DNA of 64,000 bases from Channallabes apus (GCA_030522415.1 CM060124.1:32841380-32905379), one strand, 5' to 3'; positions 1 through 11,995 are shown, counted from the first letter of the stretch. Made by a program: numbers and translations. The notes: generated by a model not told the origin, from the letters alone.

Positions 1-711
1 GGGTGTTGTTTTTCCCGCCCTTTGGGTGTGGCTGTGTGTTCCCTGTGCTCTCTCTCTCTCTCTGTTTGCTTGGCAGGTAAATGCTCGCGGGTGATGCCGG
101 TCAGAGGGTGGCTACAGACGGGGCAGGTATTCCCGAGGAGACGCTCACTTCTCCCCTGCTCCAGACTTGTGTTGAGGTCCTGCTATAAAACTACTGTTGT
201 TTGTGGTGCAAGTCTAACTATTATTACAGATAATTGTTCAGTGAGGAAGCTGTATGGTTATTTTCTATAGCTGGTCCAACCTACTATAATATACATGTTC
301 TTTGTTAGTGGTTCTAACTGCTATTGTAACTGGGTTATTTTTATTATAGTTAAATGGGAAGCCGCAGGGAGACGGTGCCCTTTTATTGTGTTTAACCCAT
401 GTTTATTCCTGTTTTTCAGTTAGTAAGGGAGTTGAGGAAAGCCGTTGTAGATTATTTCTCTTATTTTACCTGGTTAGGTTATTTAGTTCTCCCTCAGTTA
501 GTGTGTGTGTTGTTCATGTTGGCCTCGGCCCTCTCCTGAAACCATTTATTGCCCTCATACTTTAAAACCTGTAAATAAACTCTTGGTTAGTTATCAGAGA
601 AAGTGTTGTTGCATTTCTGGGGCAGTGGACTGAAGTGATCCTTCACTGTTTTTATTAATTTCTTGGTTATAGGTTTTATTTCTTTTGTTACTCTCACTCC
701 CACCCCTGGAC
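1..711. other. Unassigned non-coding stretch with a polyadenylation signal
   Basis: I see no gene here that I recognise. The stretch begins with a CT-rich tract (about 46-63), has an AATAAA signal at 574-579 followed by a GT/T-rich tail, and is otherwise AT-rich. This could be the 3' end of a retroelement or an untranslated exon upstream of the SAMD3-like gene. The 82-residue open frame at 22-270 has no motif I recognise and was not called. Confidence 0.3.
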
Positions 712-2865
712 TTAAGGGAAGAGGGATGGAACACTTACCCCTTTTTTCTTAGGAATGGGTGATGTAGACACTGAGCTTGCTGACTTCATTGGATCTGTGC
801 TGCCAAGTTCAAATTCAAAACACCTGATGTTGGAGCCTCTCCAGTCCTTAGGTGTGGAAACCCTGGAAGATGGAAAATATGTCCAGGAGCCAGATCTTAT
901 TAACGTCCTAAGGCCAATTGAAGCTAGAAAATGTATTGGCTGTATGTAAGTATATTTAATTGCAAGTATATTACAGTATATCCTCAACATAAGAGGTTAA
1001 TAATTCTATTATTCTAGCTTTGCAAGCGATTGATAGCAATTCCTATTTTGTCTCTTCAGGTGAGAAGGATGCAGAGGAGATTCCTGATGGACTTACCAGA
1101 GCTCAGCCGAATCGAACACTATGCAGAGGACCTTCACCTACAAGTGTGTTTGAGTTAAAACTTTTGGCTGATTTAAAAAAATATTATTCTTCTAATGATT
1201 AATTAAACAGAGGTACATCAAGTATATCTAAAGCCTACATAAAGTATTATGTGATCTTGATAATGTTTCAGGGTTTTTGTAATTTTTTTAATAAATACAT
1301 ATTTTCTCTCTTGAGGTGAATACAGTGCAGATAACTCCAAGTCTCCGCCATCCACAAGGTCAAGTGAAATCTCAAACCCTCATAGACCGTCTCCAGTTTA
1401 AAACAACTGGCACTTCAATTTTGAGGTCCCGTGGAGTAAAATGGCACCAGAAATGACCAGAAAGCTCAAAAACAAGGAGCGACCAACAGGACGTGAAAGA
1501 CGTGAACTGATTCGGCTGATGGTAGCCGAGCTCCTGACCATCTGCCCTTCACCAGGGAAGAAACATCTTAGTGAAATTGCCAGGAAGATTGTTTCGACAT
1601 ATCCTCAGCCATTCCGAGATATAATTGAAGATCAAGTTGTAGTGGTTATGACTCCCTCACCAAGCAGCTGCAGAGTAGAGTTGACCACATGAGAAGGGGA
1701 AAACACTCTCTTTTCCTGAAAAGACAGGCATCCAGCACAAGTGAGGGAGAAGACCCACCTTCCAAGATAAGAGTGGATACGTGTGGCTGTATAAACTGGC
1801 AACCAAAGCGCTTGCCACTTAATGACACGGAAGAGACTCAGAAATGTACACAAGAGGAATTAAAGAACATGCAGAAAAACACAAGCAAGAACACAAAGTA
1901 TTGGAAAGAAATGGTGGCAACTTTCTACACTGAGAGAAGCAACATCATAAGTGGAATGGAGACCCCTGTTCTGGTGAACGAGTGGCCATGTCTGTTCGAG
2001 ACGTGTGGGATAATGGTTCACTTTATGGATGTTGATGGAGAAGCCATTTCAAGTAAATCTCATATCTCATCTCTCATGAGAAGAAGAGCAGAATTAAGGA
2101 CATCACATCAGGCATGGAAATTGCTAAAGCAAAGGATCTACATGCTGATATTGCTGGATGTGTGTTGCTCCTTCTGAAATACGTTAATGAAGTACAGGCC
2201 AAGATGTTCCTCTTGGTTGATGAGACAAGTCTTCCATCTGAAGTTGATCAACTACCCAGCACACCTTGCATTGTTGTCTGTGGTATGATTTTTATTTTCT
2301 CTCACTTAACCAAAAGGCATTTTAATTTATACCAAGTGTATTACTTCTGCACTGTAAAACTGTTCGTAATTCTAACAGTAAAATACCGTATAAATGCTAC
2401 AGAAGAAAACCATATTTCACAAAACCTGGGATAACCGAAGAATTTACAGTGAAAACCTGTAATTAGTTTTACAGAGTAAGACCTTAAATTTAACAGTTAA
2501 AAACATATGAAAATATGGTTTATTACAGTAAAATGTATGATCTACTGTATTTATAAAGAGGAAACTCTCAGAGAAGGTATTTGTTACTAATATCATGAAG
2601 CATCAGTTTATATTTTACTAAACCTTTGTTGATAGAGTTTAAAAATCAGTAAAATATCTGCTCTGTAAAAAATAAACTTAAAACATTTTATGGTAAAAAC
2701 TGGCAGCTGTGATTGACAGAAATTTACCGTAATAAATACGGGAGCAGCGTTATTGTTTGTACGGGACTGAACTCATTATACTGTATATTTTACGGATATT
2801 AATATTTTTTTCTACGGTTTATAGCCGTCTAATTTACATTAACCGAGGACTTCATATTAGTGAAT

Positions 2866-4590
2866 GGTAAAGGAGCAGATCTGGGGGACTCATGGACGTA
2901 GAGTATTATGGTGAACTGGTATGTTTAGATGCTGTCTTCCTCACTCTCATTGATCACTCAGGTTTGTTGACGGTGAGGTGATTGTTTGCTTTACATCTCA
3001 GTTCCCCCTCATGTTTGTGTTTCCTTCTGGCTCTCCCTTTTAGTTATGATGTCATAGTTAGTCCTGCCGGAGTCCCTGCTTGCACTCTACAGTAAATATA
3101 CAAACCGGATTCCAGAGAAGTTGGGACACTGAACTGGTTGTGAATGGGAACTGGGTGCGGTGATGTGGAGATGGCGGGTGTCAGTGTTTTATTCAGAATG
3201 GAGCATGGATCACGGAACAGAGGTTTAAACTGAGAAAATGTATCATTTTAAGGGAAAAATATGGTGAATCAAAATGTCATGTCAACAAATCCCAAAAAAG
3301 TTGTGACAAGGCCATTTTCCCCACTGTGTGGCATCTCCCCTTCTTCTTACAACACTCAACAGACGTCTGGGGACCGAGGAGACCAGTTTCTCAAGTTTAG
3401 AAATAGGAATGCTCTCCCATTCTTGTCTAATACAGGCCTCTAACTGTTCAATCGTCTTGGGCCTTCTTTGTCGCACCTTCCTCTTTATGATGCGCCAAAT
3501 GTTCTCTATAGGGGAAAGATCTGGACTGCAGACTGGCCATTTCAGTACCCGGATCCTTCTCCTACGCAGCCATGATGTTGTGATTGATGCAGAATGTGGT
3601 CTGGCATTATCTTGTTGAAAAATGCAGGGTCTTCCCTGAAAGAGATGACTAGATGTTGTGACATCTAGATGACATATTTTTCCTTTAAAATGATGGGTTT
3701 TCTCGGATTGAGCTTTTGATCTGTCATCTGTGTTCTGTTCTGGATGGAGTGTTGACATTTGCCGTCTCCGCATCGTTGCATTCGGTTTTTGTTAACAATT
3801 TGTTTAGTGCCCCAACTTTTTTGGAATCCGGTTTGTACATTCACATTATACATTATGTGACTGTGACCATACCTAACTGCCATCTCTCCTCTTCTTCTCT
3901 TTTTCCCCCTCTTACTCTTCCCTGTCTCCCGCTTTCACTCTCTCTATCTCTCTCTCTCTCTCTCTCTCTTGTCATTCCTGAGCTGCCAGTGATCCAGACT
4001 CCCTCTGCCCTGCGGACCTGTCTGACCCATCCTGGTGCCCCGCTTCTGCTTGGAGATCTCATCACATGGATGCCCCGTGTGTCTCTTTAGGATGTGCCTG
4101 GTGTCTGTGGATGATTCTCTCTACCATGAAGACGGTTCTGGCCTCGACTGGTGTTGTCAGCTGTTTCTCTGAAGACTTGACAAATTCGATAGTTCAGGAC
4201 TGGAACTTTCTACAAGTCTACCCGAGTGTCCAATAACTACCTGGACTCCATTTTAACATCAATTAACATCAATTATTATAGCTGAACTGCTGCCACCTAA
4301 CACACTGTATAAATGCAGATCATTTCCTGCTATCTGTTTCACCCAGATGAGGATGGGTTCCCTGTTGAGTCTGGTTCCTCTCAAGGTTTCTTCCTATTAC
4401 CATCTCAGGGAGTTTTTCCTTGCCACTGTCGCCCTCGGCTTGCTCACCAGGGAATATCTGAACATTTTGATTCATACACATTCACATTCCATACAAACTT
4501 AAATAATTCTTTTGATTGTGTAAAGCTGTTTTGAGACAATGTCAATTGTTAAAAGCGCTATACAAATAAAACTGAATTGAATTGAATATT
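2866..4590 (+). mobile_element. 5'-truncated L2-type LINE (3' region), split by a Tc1 element
   Basis: The sequence from GGTAAAGGAGCAGATCTG (2866) to the GAATTGAATTGAA tail near 4590 matches the reverse strand of the LINE at 31363-32925 almost base for base, including the CT-rich run at about 3938-3970 and the 3' tail with TTTTGAGACAATG and TACAAATAAAACTG. Only the 3' non-coding part is present. It is interrupted exactly at a TA by the Tc1 element at 3101-3835. Confidence 0.8.
3101..3835 (-). mobile_element. Internally deleted Tc1-like transposon
   Basis: Ends are CAAACCGGATTCCA and TGGAATCCGGTTTG, flanked by TA on both sides (3099-3100, 3836-3837). Removing the element and one TA restores the L2 sequence as seen uninterrupted at about 32140. 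On the minus strand, the frame 3773-3282 encodes the C-terminal part of a DD(E)-type transposase: QQDNARPHSA carries the second Asp and SPDLSPIENIW the Glu. The DNA-binding half and first Asp are missing, so the copy is non-autonomous. The same family recurs at 16118-16678, where the complementary N-terminal half survives. Confidence 0.9.
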
Positions 4591-5012
4591 CCACCCTTTG
4601 ATGACTGTGGCGAGGACAGCCGCTAGCACGCGCCACTTCACCCGCCGCCACCGCCGTACTTGGAGTGTCTGCCCAATAAACTGTCCACCCTGACATTTCT
4701 ATATTTGATTTTGAGAATTTAAATATTGTTTTTCTGTCTTTATTAAAGAATACATGGGGCCGTGCTGATGTCCGAGTCTTGAATAACTTTTGATGGGTTT
4801 TGATGATTTGATTTTGGTTTGTATTCATCAATTAGTATAAAAGTCCTCTTAATAGTTTATTAACAGTAAAATCCGAATGCTTAGCGATGTAACTTCTATC
4901 TCTTTTAGCTCCAGCTAGTGGGATAAAATGATGCTTTCACAGAATTGCTGAATGAAGTCACTGTGGTTATTCATAATAAAACAAATAGTCCAACAACAAC
5001 GACAGTAATTGT

Positions 5013-5230
5013 GTAGCCAGCATGGTAGTGTAGCGGTTAGTACTGTCGCCTTCCACCACCAGGGTCCGGGTTCGATTCCCGTCTCTGTGTGCATGGAGTT
5101 TGTATGTTCTCCCCGTGCTTGGTGGGTTTCCTCCAGGTACTAGTCACCCCCCCCCCCCCCCAGTATACAGGATAAAATTGTATAGATGATGGGTGAGAGT
5201 GTGTGAGTACTGAGCTGTAAATAAACCGTT
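5013..5230 (+). mobile_element. tRNA-derived SINE (family 1)
   Basis: A tRNA-like head has an A-box-like segment (GTGTAGCGGTTAGTA) and a B box (GGGTTCGATTCCCG), followed by the body GTTCTCCCCGTGCTTGGTGGG. The same body is seen at 38137-38474, 38964-39187 and 52052-52190. A poly-C run (5148-5161) interrupts the body. It lies inside the CACTG element. Confidence 0.8.
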
Positions 5231-5577
5231 ATTATTACAACATAAATCTTTAAATTAGACAGTTCTGAGCTGTAAAAAACATGGTTATGATCCGTATTTG
5301 TTACAATGTAAACCCTGGCGGGAATAAACTGTTTTTATAACAACATAAACATGTTAATTAGACAGTTATAAACCGTAAAAAAAAAAAAACAATTGAAATC
5401 TGTAAAACAATTTACGGTAAACATCTGGCAACCACAGCTGGCGGTTTTTACCGTAAAATTTACGGTTTATTTTTTTTCACAGTGCAATAACGGTGCTAGC
5501 GTATTTTTTACAGTAGGATTCTGGCAACCACAGCTGGCGGTTTTTACCGTAAAATGTACTATTTATTTATTACAGTG

Positions 5578-6241
5578 TGGAGCTTGTTGGGGACACCAGT
5601 AAACCCTTAGATATATTAAACTAAAAGCTTAATTATTATTATTATTACCCTGGTGGTAGTAATAGTAATTTAGTTCCACTCTACATTTTTCAAGCAGTAA
5701 GAAACAATTGCCATGTAATCACAATTGTCATTCAAAACATGTATGACTTTCGTCCATTTGTACAGCACAGATTTGTTTACAGGTGACAGATTTTTATGTT
5801 GATACTTTAAAGCTTTTAATGGTAACCAGTAAGTTGCTCTATCGTCAGTCTAATCAACGTCATTCATTAATTCAAGGCTTCTGAACAAATTTGGTCACTT
5901 TATATAATAAGTAGGTTGTTTATTATCAACCTCATATCAATATCAAATATCATTATCAATATCAAATCACAACTTATTAGTGTCAATAAATACCACATTA
6001 AAGTGTCACAAAGGTTTCTAAATCTCAGCACAGATCTTTTATTGTCTACATAAGTTTATTAACTGCAACAACTTCATTTTAATAGTAATTGTATTGCTTT
6101 AGAACACTTTGGTTAAACCACACCAGTCACTTGGATTACTTGTGCTATACTGAGTGACATGCAAATCTAATAGTGTCATCATCACAATGTTGGTGTTCTT
6201 TTAACGAACTAGTTTTCTCTTATTGTTTGTGTGTACTGCAG
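5578..6241. other. Intron remainder, no gene seen
   Basis: AT-rich sequence between the right end of the CACTG element and the acceptor of the penultimate SAMD3-like exon. It includes a short TTA run (about 5633-5646). I see nothing coding. Confidence 0.5.
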
Positions 6242-6561
6242 GGAGTTCTCCTCTGACAGCCGGACGCTTTATGATCGCAGTGGACCAGATCGTTGTGAAA
6301 GATGATAACACAAATTGTGATGAGGCCCTTCTAATGATGTTTGTGATGTACAACTGCCTCAACATCAGCTATCCAGCGGAACTTGGTGCAGCTCTGCAGT
6401 TCATGCAGAGGTAAGACTTGAAAGTGTCACTAGAAAATTTCTTTTTCTTCTCTCCTTTTTTTATAGCAAAAAAAGGTGTCTACAGATGCAACCTATAGAT
6501 TTATACGTAGATCAGATAAATTGTTCCTTGGTGTAGACCACTGTATAGATTACTGGACCTC

Positions 6562-6596
<35 letters not shown>

Positions 6597-6908
6597 ATGG
6601 ATTACACTATTCAAAATAGTTTTTTAATTATAATATAAAAAAATGCTTTATTATAAAACATTATATAGCTTATCCACAGAATTGCTGATCATATTGTTTG
6701 TGGCATTATATTGAGTTTTTTCTGTCTTTGTAGGTGCCTTTTCAAGATAAATCCAGATAACGGGACCAAGGTGGAGAAGAAAGAGTCTAAAAAACAGCAG
6801 TCTGTTAATCCCAAGGTTCTTTCGTTGATTACAAACATTGCTAACTTTGAATGGAGAGAGTAGAAAGCTTCTTCTATTGCCAGCTTCTTCACTTGTGTTC
6901 TTTTATTA

Positions 6909-7110
6909 CAGTGGCTTGCAAAAGTATTGGGCCCCCTTGAACTTTTCCACATTTTGTCACATTACAGCCACAAACATGAATCAATTTTATTGGAATTCCA
7001 CGTGAAAGACCAATACAAAGTGGTGTACACGTGAGAAGTGGAACGAAAATCATACATGATTCCAAACATTTTTTTACAAATAAATAACTGCAAAGTGGGG
7101 TGTGTGTAAT
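6909..7110 (+). mobile_element. Terminal fragment of a Tc1-like element
   Basis: The sequence starts ACAGTGGCTTGCAAAAGTAT and includes GAAGTGGAACGAAAATCAT, which resembles the terminal repeat region of a common fish Tc1 family. No transposase or opposite end is present; it stops just before the left half of the piggyBac gene. Confidence 0.65.
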
Positions 7111-7150
7111 TATTAATTATATTAATTAATTAATTATTAACACTGTTTGT

Positions 7151-7368
7151 TTGAAATGGCAAGACACAAAAGCAGTCAGTTTGATGTCATTGTATGCTCT
7201 ACCAGAGCCTTTGGGCAAAGCTCGGTGCTGGGACAAGTCTAAAAAAGAGTACACCAACATTGATCAGCCAAACATCATCAAGGAATACAATGCTTCAATG
7301 GGTGGAGTTGATATGCTGGATGCGCATCTTACACGCTGTAAATTTCCCATCAGGACCCGTCGTTGGTA
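7151..7368 (+). pseudogene. piggyBac transposase, left fragment
   Basis: The frame encodes part of a DDE_Tnp_1_7 (piggyBac/PGBD-type) transposase, with the conserved stretch NASMGGVDMLDAH followed by RCKFPIRTRRWYT. The coding sequence stops matching the family exactly where the CACTG-type terminus begins, in the middle of the codons for RRWYT. The continuation IFFWHVVSVAVINAWLL is found 28.5 kb away at 35869. The N-terminal two thirds of the transposase is missing upstream, where a Tc1 fragment lies. Family assignment is strong; the element is dead. Confidence 0.9.
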
Positions 7369-7373
7369 TACTG

Positions 7374-7855
7374 TAAAAAGTCATTGCTGAATCTACTTAA
7401 GAAAAGCTTGTAAATGTAACTAACTGTAGAAAATTTGTTGATTTAACTTGATTAGATTAGTAGTGTGAACTTTTTGGTGGATGCAGTGGTTAAACTAAAC
7501 AAATTTAGTACATAGTACTTAAAAGTGTTGAGTGTGTTGTACTGAAGACATGTTTACACTGTTGCAAATATATGTTAGTAAATAGTAAATACCCTAAGTT
7601 AAGAATAATTAAATTTATAAATAATCTATCTATCTACAGTATCTATAATGTTTTTTATATGTGTATAATATTATGTACATACGGGATATGTTCCAGCTTA
7701 TGTTTTAAAATGTACATTTATTTCAGCCAAGTCTCTATTTTGCATAGAGACACATTTTATGCTCCTTTTATTTATTTTTTTTATTTTTTTAACCGTGTGT
7801 GTGCATGGTAAAAAGAGTAGAGACACACATTTATTTTCCCTTTACCACGCGCTCT

Positions 7856-7886
<31 letters not shown>

Positions 7887-8395
7887 GTGTATTTATTTAT
7901 TAATGTATTAATTTGTTCATGGGTTCTTTGTCTTTTCCCCATTTGCGCTATAAAATAACTGTGAAAGCAGTAAGATTTAAACTTATTGTCCAGTTCAGCT
8001 GCTGATCAGCTGCTGCTGCTTCTCTAACATACAGTATTAGTATGAACACAGCTTGATGTATTTACTGGCCTTTGGTTAAATATCAGCACAGCCGCGAAAC
8101 AACTCTTCGAATTTCTTAAACGCGCTTTCGCCTCGCGCATGCGCAGTACGACGGAACACAGGTGTTTGGAGAGACGTTGATGAGGAAGAACTTGAGCAGG
8201 TTGAACAGCGCGTGTTCTGGATGTGGTGGCACAAGAAGTAAGTTTACTCATGATGAGCTGTTTATAAACCCCAGTGTCAATGTATTGCTCATTAAAAACT
8301 TAAATACAATTTTCATTTGCTATGAGAAAGAGGAAAACACCTAAAAAGGCACATTGAAGTAGTTTTATGTGGAATGCGACCAATGGCTTTTACTA
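7374..8395. other. Left subterminal region of the large element
   Basis: AT-rich, with a CA run (7857-7880). A GC-richer patch at 8080-8240 contains the palindrome GCGCATGCGC (8135-8144) and a donor-like AAGAAGTAAGT at 8232-8242. This could be the promoter and a 5' exon of the element's own transcript. I cannot show coding sequence here. Confidence 0.35.
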
Positions 8396-9988
8396 CACTG
8401 TAAAAAATAAATCCTGAAAATAGTTGTTGGAAAAAAGAAATATATGTTGGGCTAATATAATGCTGGTGTCAAAAAAGAAAAATATGTTTTCTCAATGATT
8501 GTATAAATTTCATTACTCAACTAAGAAAGTTTCATCAAGGCAACGAGTATAACTGTGTTCATGAAACATTTAACTGCACACAAACAATTTTATGTTGGAC
8601 GAACAAGAGGGACCTCTGCGCATGCGCAAAAGCGTTCTTTCAGAATATTCGAACTTCCCGCTATTTCCTCCCGAAATGGTGAGTACTTCATGGAAACTAA
8701 CTGTCCTGCAAAGTAATTAGCAATTTTAGCTTTATAACATATATATTATCCAGCAGCAAGCTTTAGAACATTATATTTTCGAGTGTTTATGTATATAATT
8801 TGGAGTGTTACAGTAGTTATCTGGCAATGCACTCGTTTCAGCTCCTAACGCATTTTTTTTTTCCAGATGGTATGTACATTGATATTAATGTTAATCTATG
8901 AAACCGCTAAAGTTTACTTACGTTACATACATTTTAATCATTTTAATGACTGATAATTTCAAAGGCTATTTGAAAAAGACGGCGCGTTAGTGCGGCACTG
9001 AGGAAGCTTAATGTTCTCACTTCATCATTCATTAACCTTATAGTGTCTGAAAACGGTTATAATGGCTAAACGGACATTTTTTGTCTAGGATTTTTTAATT
9101 ATTGCCACATTTCACTATGGTTGTTTTATGGTTTTGAACTACAAACGGTTACTTAATTAGTTATTCATATATTTATCTTTTTGTATTTCAGGTATTAGGG
9201 AGAATATCTGGGAAACACTGCTTACTGCATCTGCAAACAATCTTGGAGCTTGGCAAAATTATTTCACAACATTTTTTTTTTTATCTTAAACCATTTCTGA
9301 GTTAAAGTAAATATTTTATTTTCAAATAAGCCACTGCACGTTTTTACTGAGAAATATCAGTATGTTTTGTTCTACAAGGCAGAAGTCTATTTATCCAGTA
9401 TACTGTTTTGACTGAGTGTGATATTAGTAAGCTTTGTAACATGAATGTTAAGGGCACAGTTTCATTCTTGCATTTTGGAATGTTATTTGCATATTTTGTT
9501 ATAACAATGCAGCATTTGTTTATTTGTTGAAAGAGTAGCTGGATTGCACTTAATCAATGTTGATAGTCTTTAACAGGTGTTTAAAGTTTACATTAAAAAA
9601 ATATTCAAATTTAGAGGAATGTGTCATGTTATTTGAAATGTGGCCACAGTGAATAACCTACTCAAGTAAACTTTAAGATGTTAATTTTATAATTATGCAA
9701 GCATAATTTCCAATTCAAAATGTACCTTTCAGTCAACTTGGAACATTTAATTGACACAACATTATATTTCAATTTGAGACTGCTTGTTGGCCTAACTAGG
9801 CATGTTTATTCAGCATAGAACATTTAGTTGACAGAATGTTTTATTTCAATTTGTGTGTACATTTAGAGGTAATCAGCACAGCAAAAACAAAATAGTTTAT
9901 ACAACTTAAATTGAGCCAACTAAAAATTTTAGATGCAACAGGTCACTAGAAATTTTTTAGTTGGAGTAGCAAGAATTTTTTTACAGTG
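8396..9988. mobile_element. Non-autonomous CACTG-terminated element with TA duplication
   Basis: The left end is CACTGTAAAAAATAAATCC and the right end is TTTTTTTACAGTG; TA flanks both (8394-8395, 9989-9990). There is no long open frame. A palindromic TGCGCATGCGCA lies at 8617-8628 in a GC-rich patch like the one at 8135, and two ATG-GT junctions with good donor sequence (near 8676 and 8868) hint at a relic promoter and first exon. It is probably a deleted relative of the 28.5-kb unit it sits in. Confidence 0.6.
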
Positions 9989-9990
9989 TA

Positions 9991-10284
9991 GCTACGGTGC
10001 AAAAATCTATTTTTATTGAACACTCGTTTTATTCACGAGTTTATAAACAGCTTATAAGCCATTTTAATCTGTTTTAAGTTCATGGTTAATCGTTAATGAT
10101 GTGTAAAACCCCGTGCGGCCTTCAGGAACATTCCTTCTAGAACGTTCGATCCGCACGTGTCGTTCACATGGAAATGAACGGCCTGAATGAGGATATCTTA
10201 ATTAACAAGCAAGTAACATCTTTAGTGTTTTTTATTTAGTGTATGCTTAAATTCATGCATTTCATGATGTGTAAGTGTAAGTTC
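9991..10284. other. Part of the large CACTG unit, left flank of the Harbinger insertion
   Basis: This stretch would be contiguous with 26804 onward if the Harbinger composite were removed. It contains the frame ATGAACGGCCTGAATGAG at about 10175, which might be a 5' exon of the tnp2-like gene; that is a guess. Confidence 0.3.
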
Positions 10285-10318
10285 TGCTTTCACACCTACA
10301 GTTCGATTGCTTTAGTCC

Positions 10319-11995
10319 CAGGGATTAAAGTTCTCCGTCATTACGACGGATTTCCGTCAATCACACTGTTCCGCCTGTCCTTAATGTTTAAAATTCACTT
10401 TTCATAATGTTAATGCTGTGTATATATAGGCTTACATGGGTGTTAAATTAAGGAAAGACAGTGTATTCAGCCTGCTGAGGAGGATGTGATCAAAGCCTGG
10501 AGTGGAGCGACTGCACGTTCCTCTCTCCACTCTAAGCGTTTAGTTATCACTCCGGTATGGATCCACTCCGGGTTTTGGTTTAGTTTTGAAGAACTACATG
10601 TCAGGCTGAGGTATAACTATATTTAAGATAGCATGGACACACTTAATGCAGGAAGGCTCCGATGTTTCGGAGATTGATAAAAGTGTAAATAAATAAATGG
10701 AGATGGGCTTGGCTTAGTGAAATTGTGGAGAATGGCAAGCCTTTTAGTTCGTGGACTAAAAAAATCAGACATCCAGGTAGGTGTCTCTGCACAGTATGCC
10801 ACAGGAAACTTCAATATGGCAATAATGACAAAAACAAAGTGCGAGTTCGCCATCAGTCAGCAGCTCGTCACAATGCTGCGGTTCGTGCTCTAACAGTACA
10901 CATGCTCCCTGTCTGCTGCGACAAGAACCACAACGGAGATTCACACATCTGTGGCCGACCGTGTGCGCGATGTAAAAGTGCGTCTATGTTCTTTCATAGC
11001 GGAGCATGACCTGTCGCTCACAGTCAGTGGCGGGTTTAGGGTAGGGCGAAGTGGGCAGCCGTTTTTTTATGTCACGTGGGGGGCTGCACACGAGCAGTGA
11101 GGAGAGCAGTTTGAGCAGTGAGGAGAGCGGATGGCGGGGGGGGGGGGGGGGGCGCAGAGTACAGTTCACCTCTCCCAGATGAAGCGGACTAGAAGGGGGC
11201 TAAATGATGTCTACCTGACTTTCTTACAAATAACACACATTTCATTAAAAATATTATAAACACACACCAGTAATTTGCACTTTTTTCATTTCTTTAATTG
11301 TGTGAAATGGCAAATAAAAATAGATAATAAAAGCGATGATGATGTGGAGGTGAATTGGTTTAGTCTTGACTTCTGGTCGTGAGTGACAGCGTTGGGGGAA
11401 ATCTGCTGATTGTCGAATCGTCGATTATGGAGGGAGGGAGTCTCGCCCAGGGCGCACTTCAGTGTAGAACCGCCACTGGTCACAGTCTCACAACCACTAG
11501 TTAATTTAATGCAATCAGTTGTCAAAGACAAGAGTGCACTTTCAAGATTGTCTATGTCTAATGCACATGCCTACTACTTGCACACATGGCATTGCTGCTT
11601 ACTGGAAATCCGATTTGTCATCTAAGCTGAAAACGAAGATGTTTTCTTTAAGATACATAAAACATGCACTGAAAAAGCACTTTTTGGAATTTAATGGTGG
11701 TGCTATTACTTTTTTCTGTTAATTATTAAGAGTTTCACAAAACATTGTTTGGTGTTATAAGATAAATAAAAACATGCACTGAAAAGATATGTGGTAGATG
11801 GTTGATTATTTGTCAAGGTATATTTTTTTCAAAGATTACAAATAGCTTTTAAAATATGCAAACAGGCAATATTAAAGCGGTTTAATCTCCCCTAACGCTA
11901 TTGGTCTCGACTATTTAAATAAAGTGTTTGTTAAAGGAATATGGCTCGGCCTGAAAAAAGTTCAGTCAGAAGACTTTTTTTCACTTTAATCCCTG
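10319..11995 (+). mobile_element. hAT-like element, copy A (6-bp target duplication)
   Basis: Termini are CAGGGATTAAAGT and ACTTTAATCCCTG, flanked by TAGTCC on both sides (10313-10318, 11996-12001). It is about 97 percent alike by eye to copy B at 17249-20280 over the shared parts, but lacks about 1.2 kb of central sequence. Both copies contain a poly-G run and the frame for a zinc-finger-like segment. A short extra copy of the right end (ACTTTAATCCCTGTAGTCCG) follows at 12033-12052. Confidence 0.8.
10725..11027 (+). pseudogene. hAT transposase N-terminal zinc-finger fragment
   Basis: The frame encodes a segment with Cys/His spacing like the N-terminal finger of fish hAT-like proteins: CLCTVCHRKLQYG, then KVRVRHQSAARHNAAV. 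After a frame change near 10915, the downstream part reads SVADRVRDVKVRL and then FIAEHDLSLTV, which fits the same family. No catalytic core is present. Copy B repeats this piece at about 17660-17960. Confidence 0.55.

Larger units (their letters stand above)
2350..5577. mobile_element. CACTG-terminated DNA element inside a SAMD3-like intron
   Basis: The left end reads CACTGTAAAAC and the right end reads TTATTACAGTG, so the termini are inverted. A possible 2-bp TG duplication flanks it (2348-2349 and 5578-5579). Both subterminal regions carry many ACCGTAAA/TTTACGGT-type units, and the right end has two adjacent copies of a block containing GGCAACCACAGCTGGCGG (about 5428 and 5522). The element sits wholly in the intron between the donor at 2283 and the acceptor at 6241. 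It has no transposase of its own and is itself interrupted by an L2 LINE fragment and a SINE. Superfamily assignment to EnSpm/CACTA or Mirage rests on the termini only. Confidence 0.6.
755..6863 (+). pseudogene. SAMD3-like multi-exon gene copy, frameshifted and interrupted
   Basis: This is a member of the large fish family annotated as sterile alpha motif domain-containing protein 3-like, recognised from memory. Pieces in order: a SAM-like segment at 755-945 (motif LGVETLED, VLRPIEARK) ending at a GTAAGT donor; a linker piece at 1062-1202; a conserved block at 1441-1650 (RRELIRLMVAELLTICPSPG, EIARKIVSTYP); its continuation in another frame at 1689-2100 (GCINWQP, ending PCLFETCGIMVHF); another frame at 2114-2282 (CVLLLLKYVNE) with a GTATG donor; and C-terminal exons 6242-6410 and 6734-6863 (ALQFMQRC, KINPDNGTKVEK, ending FEWRE then stop). 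At least two frame changes fall inside what should be one coding exon near 1650-1690 and 2110, so I call it a pseudogene. Function in fish is unknown; the family is multicopy and behaves like a mobile or passenger gene. Confidence 0.7.

Noticed and set aside
1..700. Solo LTR of a retrotransposon
   Set aside because: The AATAAA and GT-rich tail fit, but I could not find matching TG...CA ends or a target duplication within the window.
712..990. Minus-strand open frame of 92 codons
   Set aside because: It is the antisense of the SAM-like exon on the plus strand.
3716..4090. 124-codon plus-strand frame with Leu-Ser repeats
   Set aside because: It crosses a Tc1 end and the CT-rich run of the L2 3' region; no protein motif.
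5025..5090. tRNA gene
   Set aside because: A and B boxes are present, but no full cloverleaf can be formed and the same body recurs at other places. It is the head of a SINE. The same applies to 13613 and 60005.
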